Origin: Chiua virens | Taxonomy: Eukaryota; Basidiomycota; Agaricomycetes; Boletales; Boletaceae | Direction: 5' to 3' | Assembly (NCBI GenBank): GCA_019787685.1 | Contig: JAHNUO010000006.1 | Location: forward strand, 806,001 to 870,000 | DNA: 64,000 bases | Translations under genes and position numbers: made by a program | In this document: positions 24,227-35,822 of the stretch, piece by piece | Position numbering within the stretch: position 1 is the stretch's first letter | Layout of the letters: every line of letters starts with the position of its first letter | Notes under the pieces: model-generated | The model's database searches: none | What the model was told of the DNA's origin: nothing | Seen by the model: the letters and a program-made list of their open reading frames with translations, nothing else

Positions 24227-25049
24227 CCATTTAATGGGAGGATAGGCTTGGATCAAATCCAGTTTGGCAGCCTGAGCATGAACACCGGACGAACATGCCA
24301 GTGAGGCTTGGAGGAGGAAAGTGACCGACGACTTGATGGGAGTTTGGTAATTGTCTGCATGACATGTGGAGCACTCCTCATGCCATACCCAGCTACCAAG
24401 ACATGGTCGGTCTCCCTAGACTTTCGGTGTTAATCACTGTCCATCGTACATTCATTTTCTCTGGAAAGTGTCCATATACTACCAATGGATCCGGCTGCAA
24501 CCTTTGAAAAGGCTCTGGGACGATGCATGATGCATAAAAGCATGGATCAAATTCATACGCCAGTATGGTTGCGGCGGAGAAGCAGGATGCTATATGGGGT
24601 AAAAGCTCCACAAACGGCATGCTTTGCAGATAAACTACATGGATACTCATCAGCGTGACATGGTGCGGACCTGCGGGGTTATTTTTCCATGTGCTCGCCT
24701 TGGCCCTTGGGCAGGAGAGTCTGTCGATAATTGTGGCATGAGGACATCCACAGATATACGCACATGGTGGCTTGAGGCTAGTAAGTGCTAACTGTCTAAG
24801 ACCACATGCTGATATCATGATCCAGAGTTGCAGATCTGATCTATCGCATTGTCACATTCACGCCAAATTAGAGATCTACACGGGTACGGGTTGCCATATA
24901 TGGACCCGTGGACCCGCCACCTGCAACCCGTGACCAATACCCGTGCTCCTACACCTCACCCGCCCTCCCTGCTACACCCACCCCACACCTCACCTGACGA
25001 CAACGATATGACGACAAACCGACGAGGACACAAAAAAACGATGAGGACG

Positions 25050-25860
25050 ATACGACGTGTTCATCTCCTTGCTGCCTCCCTCACTGTCCTACACCTCGCC
25101 CTCCACCTCGCCCTCGCCCTCCGTGCCACCCCACCCGACAACGATACGCAACAATGAGAACGAGGGGGTGACACGTCGTGTTCGTCTCCTCCCCTCTGCG
25201 TGTTGTCCACCCGTGCACAGCGACTCGGACGACCATGACGACACGATGATGCGACACGTGTCGCATCATCGATACGTCGCGTTCACCCCCAGCCCGGCCG
25301 TCCTACACATCACCCTCCCACACCTCCTTCCCACCTTTCGTGCTACCTGCCAGTGGACACGACGACGACAACGCGGCACTTTGTCGCATCGTCGTCGTGC
25401 TTCACCTCCGGCGAGTCAGACACGACGGACGACGCGATGCGACACGACGACTCAGTTCGTCTCGTCACGTTCACCACCTTACACCTCACCCTTCCTACAC
25501 CTTGCCCTCTCACCCCTCAAGCCACACCTCGTTCCTCACCCTCACCCTTCGTCCCTCGTGTCGGTGCCATAGGTTCGCACGAGACGCGACGACGATGCGA
25601 CACGTTGTCTCATCGTCGTCTCGTCTCGTCCCCTCCACCTCGTCCCCTCTTCTTTCGCGCTACCCTGTCGCCGGTTCGTGATGACAGCGGGACACGGCGA
25701 GACACGATGACGATGCGACAATGTGTCGCATCGTCCACGTGTCGTGTTCGTCTCGTTTCCCCTCCACCTCGTCCTCTCCTTTCGACGACGACAACAATGC
25801 AATGACGAGGACGAGACGACGCGACGATGATGCGACACATGGTCGCATCATCCTCCCGTC
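25050..25860. repeat. degenerate ~120-bp tandem repeat with palindromic cores
   Basis: Units alternate a CT-rich part (cctccacctcgtcc-like) with a gacgatgcgac/gtcgcatcgtc inverted repeat. The best cores are: 25245-25270, a perfect 26-bp palindrome centred on cacgtg; 25588-25620, 15-bp arms with one mismatch; 25709-25735, perfect 12-bp arms around 3 nt; and 25826-25852, perfect 11-bp arms around 5 nt. A weaker core sits at 25361-25396. The last three strong cores are about 120 bp apart, and the spacing from 25245 to 25361 is about 117. Arms differ between units but stay self-complementary within a unit. Confidence 0.75.
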
Positions 25861-26274
25861 GTGTCTGTTTCCTCAAGTCTGCATGTTGGCACCTCCACAC
25901 CACCTCGACCAGAGACCCATGGGTTCACCCGTGCCCAGGGGCCCGACCAAACCCGTACCCGACCAACCCATGGGCTCGATAACCCACGTGCAGAACTCTA
26001 ACGCCAAAACCAGTGACCCGGTCCGGTAACTGGTTCGGACACACCTGATAAATGGCATGCGCCTGCTGGATGTTCCGGCCGTTGATTGGTACCATGAGGT
26101 ATTGATAGTAAGTAGCTATAGCTTTCATCGGCTCTGTTCGACCGAAAGGGTCATATCGATCAAGCCAGGTCCTGACTCAGAGGTTGCTAGTAGTACATTT
26201 ATAGCTGGACAAAAAATAGATTCTGCGGACTATGGAGGACAAAACAATGGTAACTATCTAATTATCAAGGTTAT

Positions 26275-27570
26275 TCAGCCAGTCTTGGGTGGGTACTGGA
26301 CACCGGTGGATGGACAAGAGCTAGAGCTGTCAGGTGAGTCTAGGCAATCACATTAACACCGAGCTCTGATGTAGGATATAAATGTGCTCACTAATGGGAA
26401 TAAATGTACCATCAATCACAGATCCCTGGAGGTTGAAGTACCAGGAGATTTCGCTCAAGGCATCTTCCGAGCAGCTAAGTTGAGGAGTATACTAAGTAAT
26501 CTCAGAAAATAGCCCTGGATTATGATTATGAACATGCACTTACACCTCCAGAACCTGCCTCGAGTGCGGCAAGGATATCCGACAACGAATAGGTTTGAGT
26601 TGTGGAAGGAGCGATACCAGCGTCTGCGAGCCAAGTGTAGGTGGGAAGAGTCTGGAACAGGCTGACGATCGTCTCGCAGTATGCCACGGCCTTTGTCGAT
26701 CGAGTCAGGTGGATGCGTGACTCCAGCTGATCAGCAAACCTACCTCGGCTCCCTCGGGACTACCGGCTGGGAGGACAGTCAGGTTCCAGGGTGCTGTTAG
26801 GAACCTGGATAAGAAATCATATGGAAATGGGAGTAGGCTAGCGTTTACCTGAAGCACGTGCCGTGTGTTACCCATTCATGCTAACCTATTATCAGCAAAA
26901 AAACTTGAACCCATGGAATTGGATTATAACGTACATCCCAAAGTTCTTGGTTAGTACCATCGTCATTCAACCAGTATTGTTCCATATAGTCCAAAGTGGA
27001 AGTAGCCCCCTGCTCTTGGAGAAGCTAGATGCCAGTCGTGTCAACGCCCTTGAGGTATTTCGAGAAGTAGTATACCTGGGAAATATTGTAGTCACGCGAG
27101 GGATCACAATCCTCAGTGTACGAGCCATCGCAACTATTGATTTGAGTGAGCGGTTAGTAAGAGACGGATGTATCGCTGCTGATGAACATACTAGTCATTC
27201 CACAAACCTGGTGGCTACGTCAAGCTCAGCGCTTCTTGTTTTACAGAATTATCCCTCACCATGGATGGTCCAACTGTCGGCAGGGCTGCCAGGGACATCG
27301 GTGTCCCAGAACTTGCGAAATGATGGTCAGTCACAATAAGGATATGTTCAACGGAAGAATACCTGGGTTTGCAACAACAAGCCCTGCAACAGAACTAAGT
27401 CAAAAGTGGTAGTCCAGACGTCAAGGACAACATACCATGGGGTATTCAGTGCAGCATGTGTTGGATGGTGTAGTCACAGTCTGGCAAGAGATTGGACCGT
27501 CTGTAGGACAGCCGGAGTTGATTGCCCCAGACAACCCGAAAAGCTGAGATAACAGGAGTAAGGACAACAT
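26275..27570 (-). CDS. secreted ribonuclease T2
   Basis: The spliced protein is complete. It has a signal peptide MLSLLLLSQLFGLSGA, PISCQTVTTPSNTCCTEYPM, GLLLQTQFWDTDVPGSPADSWTIHG (catalytic site 1, His in TIHG), LWNDYCDGSYTEDCDPSRDY, then DYMEQYWLNDDGT, and HEWVTHGTCF (catalytic site 2, Glu and His). PSTTQTYSLSDILAALEA, YTPQLSCSEDALSEISWYF and the end CPSTGVQYPPKTG follow. RNase T2 enzymes cut single-stranded RNA via 2',3'-cyclic phosphates in acidic or extracellular compartments. The many Cys fit a disulfide-stabilised secreted enzyme. About eight introns join in frame with no breaks. The start ATG 27568-27570 lies 41 bp from a TATA box. It is the functional member of the tandem pair. Confidence 0.88.
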
Positions 27571-27610
27571 GATTCTGAGCAGGATACTGAACCACTACGA
27601 GATTCCCCTG

Positions 27611-27619
27611 CATTTTATA
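27611..27619 (-). promoter_or_regulatory. TATA box of intact RNase T2 gene
   Basis: Minus-strand TATAAAATG, 41 bp upstream of the ATG at 27570, same spacing as in the broken copy. Confidence 0.7.
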
Positions 27620-27827
27620 CCAGTGGATCCAAGCATAATCTCGGGATCGACTTCGGTTGCGCAAACCGTATCGTGAGGAAAGAAAACAAATGTGACAGCA
27701 GTCTCGCAACTGTCCACGCGTTTGACTCAGTCCTCAGGGCCTCATGCCCAGGGGATTGCCACAAATGGATTCGCGCGGCCAAGGCGCGACTCAATCAGAC
27801 ATCTTGCCAACCTGAACTTCGGTGCTT

Positions 27828-29690
27828 TCAGGAGATGGAACGGGAAGCACATGGAATGCTTGCCAAAAATATTCCAATTGGAACCCTTGCGGATGCGAGA
27901 CTACATCGGTCTATACGTATCCCTTCTCTTCCAGTAGGACCAGAACCCGCACCACCGTGCATCATCCAGGTATCAGTCCAATGGTGCGGCTGTGACCCGT
28001 GGTCGTGCGTATCCTGAGAGGGCCATGGAACCATAGGCCCAGATTGCAAATTGAGTCCAAACATAGATGCGAATCGGGGGTTGATGTGCGGCTGGACAAA
28101 AGGTTCTTGATAATTTTGGATATTCATTGTTTCTGAAGATAGCCAGGCCGTCGAAGGCGGTTGAACAAGGGAATGAGGTGCGACCAGTATCGCCAGTTTG
28201 TCCATGCCTCGTCGCATAATCGACGCTTTGTGGGCTTATTGAGAAGTGCTGATCTATATCTGACTCGAACGTTCGTTGCGATGCAGCGTGGCCGTGATGA
28301 TACCCTCGCCTTTGGGTAGCCCGCGACTGACGGTTGCGACCTCTGTTCCCTCGTAAACCCCGGTTAGGAATTCGCCCACGGGAAGCCTTGTGGCCGTCTC
28401 CACTATTTTCATAGCCGTGCTCCTGTCTAAATTCATCATTCCTTTCGGGAGCCGCACGTGCATCTGAAGTGGGAACGTCAGCATACGGGTCGTCATATGG
28501 TACGGGCGGCGGTCGCGACGGCCCCGTGATGTGATAGTCATCATCGTAAGGACCATGAGCATCATACGGGTTGGAACCATGATATGTGTCCTGAGCCATA
28601 TCGTCTGTATGAGTCCGAGTCGTTGCTGGGGAAGCTTGTCTGGAAGATGATACAGTGTATCCCCGCCTATTACAATGAGCCATGGAAGCTCTCGAGCAGT
28701 GCTATCATACACACCTTCTCCTGCGCTGAGCCCTGAAGGCAGCCTCCTTTTCGTCATCAGAAAATTCGATCTCGTCCTCTGCAGGTTCTTCGTCATGGAT
28801 ATTACTGGCATCGCTGCCACGCATATCTTTGAGCTGGTTTACAAATACAAAGTGACTTCGCTGTGGGATATGGAATACCTCGCGGGACAGCCAAACTTTG
28901 CTGGTATCGAGTGGATAGTGTTGGTTAAATATAACCTGATAAAGCGGCTGGGACGTTGGACCAAACGTTTCATGGATCTGGCAGCAGGAGCAGGGGTCAA
29001 CATAATGTTATGCGCAAAACGGTTTGACTCACATATCCAAGAACTTTTCGGTCGTCAAACACAAGCAAGGACTCGGCATCAAGAGCACGCTCAGACAAGG
29101 ATTTCACGGGGTCCGCGGGGAGTCCTTTCACAATCACGATGCTCCCAACAATACTCATGATCTCCCCTACTTTCTCCAGTACGTCGTCGGGTTCAACTTC
29201 GGAAATGGCTGGAACCATAATGTTTGCATCAACAATTTCGTTTTTGGTTTGGAGATAGTTAGCTGCCGCTGTCGCGCCAGACTCCTCATCCTCGACGCCG
29301 TCTGCGGGTCTTTGCTGCTGGGATGCTTCAAATTGATATTCCACTTCCAAGTCAGAAGAACTCGTATCCGACTCTGAGTCCGGACGCGATGCTGAGTCTG
29401 ATGCGGCTCTGACGCTTAGAGTTAATATGCCTTTTGATAAGATGGAATTGAGACGCTCACGTCGAAGCTCTATTATCTTCATCATAAACAGCAAGATCTG
29501 CCTCTACCTCAGCTTCACTTTCTACTTCACCGTCAGAACTGGCAATGGAATCATCATCACTGGAATCCAGCGAGTTTGGGACAAGATTTGGAGTGACGGT
29601 GGGCGGAGGAACGGCTCCTATGAGGTCTTGTATGAGGAGCAAGTCTTGCGGGACATTAGAGGGAACCTTGAAGTCAAAGTCCGTGTCCAT
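27828..29690 (-). CDS. NAF1: NAF1, H/ACA snoRNP assembly factor
   Basis: Exons give MDTDFDFKVPSNVPQDLLL with acidic Ser-rich runs. The NAF1 core follows: DANIMVPAISEVEPDDVLEK, VGEIMSIVGSIVIVKGLPAD, ALDAESLLVFDDRKVLGYV, then IHETFGPTSQPLYQVIF, YPLDTSKVWLSREVFHIPQ, FVFVNQLKDMRGSDASNIHD and EIEFSDDEKEAAFR. This core resembles Gar1 and binds the Cbf5 homologue to load it onto H/ACA RNAs during snoRNA, scaRNA and telomerase RNP biogenesis in the nucleus. The C-terminal part is Arg/Gly/Pro-rich (RGRIPNRGLRGNRGRNRQS) and ends after an intron with HINPRFASMFGLNLQ. It is divergent from the EF-Ts gene (135 bp between starts). Confidence 0.9.
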
Positions 29691-29825
29691 TGCGGAGATG
29701 AATCGATGACGACTGGGGATACTAGCAGAAACACTAGTCTAAGATTTTCGTCACGTGGATAGTATGTGCCTCTTTGAAAACCTTCTCTGCACTCAAACAC
29801 GTCCGAACGACCACCCTAGGCCTTC

Positions 29826-30851
29826 ATGTTGCTGTCAATTGCCTACCGAGAATTCAGACGAACGCTATCGACGCGTTGCACTACTACAAAATTCTCGTAC
29901 TCTACTTCGTCCAAGCCCTCGTTACAGCTGGTCGCCCAGCTCCGAAAGTTGACGGACGTACCAATTTCCAAGGCACGGGAGGCTCTTACTGCCAGCGGGA
30001 ACAATCTAGAGGTGGCACTGGAGTGGTTGCAGCAGGACTTGGTGGCTTCTGGCGCACAAAAAGCTGCCAAGGTCGCCGGCCGTGAAGCTCGAGAAGGGCT
30101 CGTCAGTGTTTGCATACTTTCCTCAGGGAGGTCGTCCTCGACGTCGAATGGTGGTGGACTCCGGGCGGCCATGGTCGAGTTGAATTGCGAAACTGATTTT
30201 GTTGCGAGGAACGAATTGTTCACCCAACTCGCCGCCGATATTGCACATACCACTGCCTTCCTCACAGAACATGAACATTCATCCAATTTCATTCAACCCT
30301 GTTCATTGCACGTTCTCAACGACGCTCCTCTCCTTTCGCAACGAAATTCGAATCTCCAGCCATCATCTACGGTGTCTAGTTCTATTCGGGATCTCATTTC
30401 AAAAGTCGGCGAAAAGGTATCCCTAAAACGCGCCCTTGCCGTAGTCCATAATCCTCTTCAAGATCACACCGGTAATCTCGGGTTACGGGTTGCTTCATAC
30501 GTCCATGGTTCCTCTGGATTTCATGGTCGCATTGGCTCACTTGCAGTACTTGCGCTGAGAGCACCCGATCTTACGAGTCACTTTACATCGGAAACCTTTG
30601 TGCAGGATATCGAGCGACTCGAACGTGCCGTCACACGTCAAATCACTGGCTTCGAGACGCTGTCCATCCAAGCCACCACAGACGAAACGTCGTTGTACAA
30701 CCAGCCATTCATGGCAACCGGAGGGCAACACACTGTCGGTGCCACCTTGCGCGACTGGGGCCGCGAGCACGGGATGGTAGAGGAGGGAGGGGAGGGAGGA
30801 ATAGAGGTTTTGGAGTTTGCCAAGTGGACGGTAGGAGAAGAAATTTGTTAG
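29826..30851 (+). CDS. TSF1: mitochondrial elongation factor Ts
   Basis: Single exon, 341 residues. A presequence (MLLSIAYREFRRTLSTR...) precedes the UBA-like N-terminal domain LVAQLRKLTDVPISKAREAL..NNLEVALEWL. The EF-Ts signature VELNCETDFVARNELF follows, then SLKRALAVVH, VASYVHGSSGFHGRIGSLAVL (coiled core) and TVGATLRDWGREHG. EF-Ts exchanges GDP for GTP on mitochondrial EF-Tu. The insert between the dimer-contact subdomains is longer than in bacterial EF-Ts. The start at ATG 29826 leaves a normal basic leader; an upstream ATG at 29774 lies in another frame. Confidence 0.92.
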   Translation: MLLSIAYREFRRTLSTRCTTTKFSYSTSSKPSLQLVAQLRKLTDVPISKAREALTASGNNLEVALEWLQQDLVASGAQKAAKVAGREAREGLVSVCILSSGRSSSTSNGGGLRAAMVELNCETDFVARNELFTQLAADIAHTTAFLTEHEHSSNFIQPCSLHVLNDAPLLSQRNSNLQPSSTVSSSIRDLISKVGEKVSLKRALAVVHNPLQDHTGNLGLRVASYVHGSSGFHGRIGSLAVLALRAPDLTSHFTSETFVQDIERLERAVTRQITGFETLSIQATTDETSLYNQPFMATGGQHTVGATLRDWGREHGMVEEGGEGGIEVLEFAKWTVGEEIC

Positions 30852-30921
30852 ATAACTTAGATCAAAATGAGAATCGTTCAAGATGATGCTTACATTCCGC
30901 GACGGTGGCGGGTTCAGCAAA

Positions 30922-30993
30922 GGCCTTATAGCTCAGTGGTAGAGCATACGATTGCAGATCGTGCGGTCCCGTGTTCGAACCACGGTGGGGCCT
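30922..30993 (+). tRNA. tRNA-Cys (GCA)
   Basis: 72 nt, no intron. The acceptor stem GGCCTTA pairs with TGGGGCC allowing two G-T pairs. The D-arm is GCTC..GAGC, the anticodon loop TTGCAGA with GCA at 30954-30956, and the T-arm holds GTTCGAACC. The internal A box (TAGCTCAGTGG) and B box are intact. Confidence 0.95.
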
Positions 30994-30996
30994 TAA

Positions 30997-31003
30997 TTTT
31001 TTT
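30997..31003 (+). terminator. Pol III terminator of tRNA-Cys
   Basis: A run of seven T starting 3 nt after the mature 3' end, the standard RNA polymerase III stop. Confidence 0.85.
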
Positions 31004-31154
31004 ACAACCACCCGGTGATTAATGTTCTCTGGTGCCTTCGACCATTGTACTGTATCTTATTTATTTTTCTCCAAAAACAGCAGAATTTGAGGGTTTGACT
31101 GACGTAAGCTTCGGGTGTGTCAGCGTGAGAAAGCTAGCAACTTGTCAAGGATCC

Positions 31155-32861
31155 ATGAAGAGAGTGGTCAACCCCGTAATACGCCATGCAAAGCTGCCCT
31201 CCCACCGACGACACCTGTCCCATGCGTCGCTGCCGCCGCTGCAGATAACCACACTGCCTAACAAGATTCGGGTTGCTACAGAGTCTACTCCCGGTCATTT
31301 TTCGTCTGTTGGGCTTTATATTGACGCTGGCTCGCGTTATGAACTCCCATCCACATCGGGAGCCAGCCATTTCTTAGACAGAATGGCCTTCAAGGTGCGT
31401 CTTGTGTTTACACAAGCTTTTTGTGCCTGACATTGGACTGGCAGTCAACCCATTCTCGGTCCGAAGGCGACATGACTGCTGCGATGGATAAACTTGGGGG
31501 TCAAATCATGTGCTCATCCTCCCGAGAATCCATCATGTACCAGTCTTCTCATTTTGATCAGGCAACTCCGTTGGCGCTCTCTCTGATATCCGACACTGTG
31601 CTCCACCCTGCTTTTCTGTTGGAGGAACTGGAGATTCAGAAGGATGCTGCCTCGTATGAAATTCGAGAAATCAGCAACAAGCCAGAAATGATACTACCCG
31701 AGGTACTTCACGAAGTAGCATACGGCGGCAAAGGCCTCGGAAACCCTCTTGTCTGCCCGGATGAGCGCATCAGTCTCATCACTGGCGACCTTCTTCGCGG
31801 TTGTATCTCTGACTGGCACCGTCCAGAGCGTATGGTTATAGCGGGTGCTGGGATGCAACATGAGCAGTTGGTCGAACTCGTCGACAAGCACTTTTCGGTG
31901 CTCAAACCCTTGGCATCTCCTACACCTCCCTCTCCACGGCCATCAACCGTTCAAAACGTAACCCCACATCTTCTGCCATCGTCGTCGTCGTCATTATACA
32001 AATCACTGACACGTGCGGCGTCGTCATACCTATATCCGACCTCTGCTTCAAATGGCGCACTCGGGTCGTTGGATACCCTGTCACATTATGTCGGGGGGTT
32101 CAGACACATCCCAAGTACTACGACTGATTTCGATCACCTCTACCTCGCATTTGAAGGGGTCGGTATTCACGATGACGATATCTACACACTTGCGACAATG
32201 CAAGTGCTTCTTGGGGGTGGAGGCAGCTTTTCAGCAGGTAAGACTTCCCGTTTTTCGAGGGAGTTACGTCTTACACCCACATAGGTGGTCCTGGAAAGGG
32301 AATGTATTCCCGGTTGTATACGCACATCCTAAACCATTTCCCTCAGATAGATCATTGTGCATCCTTCCACCACATCTACACAGATTCATCACTTTTTGGA
32401 CTGTGGGCGTCCTTTGTACCTGACGTCCCAAAACAGCGGGGTAATACACCCGCCCAAATTCTCCCCCATCTCGTGCACCAGATTAGTCTGTTGATATACC
32501 AGAGCGTGCCAGAAGCAGAGCTACAGCGCGCGAAAAATCAACTTCAATCTAGTTTGATGATGGCACTTGAGAGTAGGGCAGTGGAAGTAGAGGATCTCGG
32601 CCGCCAGGTAGGACAGAAAAACTTGACGCGCGCATAGTTGGTTAATCGAATTGACCCAGATCCTCGTACATGGACGCAAGATACCCGTGACGGACATGAC
32701 AACGGCAATTGACAAAGTCACGCCCGAAAGTGTCAAACGAGTTGCCAATCGACTTTTCGGTCCGCAGTCCGGTAATAAGGCAACCTATTGTTACGATGGG
32801 TAGAGGAGAGGTCGGTGATTGGCAGGGAACGCTTCGTAAATACGGGGTCGCAGCTGCATGA
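31155..32861 (+). CDS. MAS2: mitochondrial processing peptidase alpha subunit
   Basis: Starting MKRVVNPVIRHAKLPSHRRH (presequence), the protein reads TTLPNKIRVATESTPGHFSS, VGLYIDAGSRYELPSTSGAS, HFLDRMAFKSTHSRS, then EIQKDAASYEIREISNKPEM. The flexible glycine-rich loop [20 protein letters not shown], characteristic of MPP-alpha, follows, with ESRAVEVEDLGRQILVHGRK and the C-terminal GRGEVGDWQGTLRKYGVA. The inactive HFLDRMAF replaces the HxxEH zinc motif of MPP-beta, as expected for the alpha subunit that holds presequences for cleavage in the matrix. Three introns are clear. At 32781-32788 (GCAACCTATTG) the frame shifts by one base between NKAT and IVTMGRG. No splice explains it, so the last 25 residues are out of frame as written. 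Confidence 0.88.
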
Positions 32862-33006
32862 ATTGGACACATTAATCCCGCAGTTGTTGCTTCACCCGGA
32901 CTTCGATACTTCTTATCGGTACTTAATTCTTCCGCTGAATCCCACTACATAGTTTCAAAATCCATCCATCGTATGGCTTCAAAGCGTAACAAAATGCAAA
33001 ACAAGA

Positions 33007-34596
<1,590 letters not shown>

Positions 34597-35822
34597 TGAG
34601 AAAGGAGAGAAGGACGCGAAGAACGCGATGAAGGCACAGTCAACAAGCCGGCATTTTATAGAGGGTCGGACTCGCCATGCATCGGGAATCACGATCACCT
34701 GGAGGCAGAGAAGGGCTGCATTTCCGCGGGTTCCCAAATTCTGTGGTACATGATGGGGTCATGTGTCAAAGTGGATCTGACTAGAATGGACAGTTTGGCG
34801 AAGCACGGATACTAGTACGGCATTCTGCCGTAGTCGGTATTCGAGTCCTACAATTGACGCCCGTGAACTTACCACAGTCGAATCGCTCGGATAAGTACTT
34901 ACGTCGACATGTTCAATTGTCTGACCCGATTCATACAACTGCAGCTAGAAGCGCCATGCGAGGATGGTCTCCGGGAGGGAAATTGAATTACTAGCGTTCA
35001 TTTCCGATTGCGGCTTCGCAACTCTTCAAGTTGAAACGGCTGCTCACCTGCTTATGTATGTATGTACCGATCGCCAACGTATCCGCGGGTAAATTCACAC
35101 TCGTGGCGAACTTATCAGTGATACACTGATAGTGGGTGGAAATGCAAATCTATCCTGCTGGGAAACCCAACAAATTAAATAATACATTCCCTCACGAACC
35201 TGAGCAGCAGCAGTGCCGTGGTGTTAGTCGGAGTTGTTGGTTCAGACAAGCGAGGATGGCCGACTCGGAGAGTACTAAACGTGATACTCGAAACCTTCGA
35301 GCCTCGAGGGGAGTAAGCCTTTGCCGGAGTCCGAGTCGCGTCGGTGGGCAAACGAGTCCGGGATTCAGACGAGGTCGGTTCCAGAAGCGCCATGGGGACG
35401 CAGATAGCCGCTCCGTTCGGTGTCGGCTTTCCCGTTTTCTCGCGGGGGGTGGTCACCGTTTCTTCTAAGAATCTCCCTCAGGCTCGGGAAGGTGTACACT
35501 AGTAGCCGCGTCGACGGAAGACTGTCTGATGCTGACTCGGATATGGGGTTCAAACGGATCCCCGACTCGGAAACGCATTCTTGATCTATCCAAGTTGCTT
35601 GCTAGGAGCACCTTGTTCCGTTTAATTTGGTCAGTGCGGGTTGCGATATTACATCTATGTACTCGACACTTGCCTGTCTGTCGGCTAAGGACAGCTGCGA
35701 TCGATTATCGGGTGCTACCGAACTGGAACACACCGCCCTCGTAGGTTCACTTAAATACGCCGAGCGTCCTTCAACCTTTCCTTGCCCTCTTTCCACTTCT
35801 TCCTCAAATCAATCTCATCATC
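34597..35822. promoter_or_regulatory. divergent intergenic region, exo-glucanase / UAP1
   Basis: About 1.2 kb without a supported gene. It holds the exo-glucanase TATA box, four copies of the 8-mer GACTCGGA in either orientation (35262, 35330, 35534, 35564), and a CT-rich tract at about 35765-35821 that ends at the UAP1 start codon. Confidence 0.5.
34652..34660 (-). promoter_or_regulatory. TATA box of exo-glucanase gene
   Basis: Minus-strand TATAAAATG, 56 bp upstream of the ATG at 34596. The decamer TATAAAATGC is the same as in the intact RNase T2 promoter. Confidence 0.65.

Larger units (their letters stand above)
24179..26274. other. gene-free spacer between the RNase T2 copies
   Basis: About 2.1 kb. 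Bases 24393-24818 hold an open minus-strand frame (141 codons) with no recognised domain. From about 24880 to 26040 the DNA is repeat-like: acccgt/acgggt-rich edges and a palindrome-cored tandem repeat (listed separately). No functional gene is supported. Confidence 0.5.

Noticed and set aside
24393..24818. Minus-strand open frame of 141 codons, with a short stretch resembling the last exon of the ACT-domain gene
   Set aside because: Only about 30 bases resemble the ACT gene and the rest does not match. No splice gives an ACT domain, so I do not call a second copy.
25057..25851. Arg/Ser/Pro-rich open frames on both strands
   Set aside because: They arise from the tandem repeat composition; all six frames stay open in repeats of this kind.
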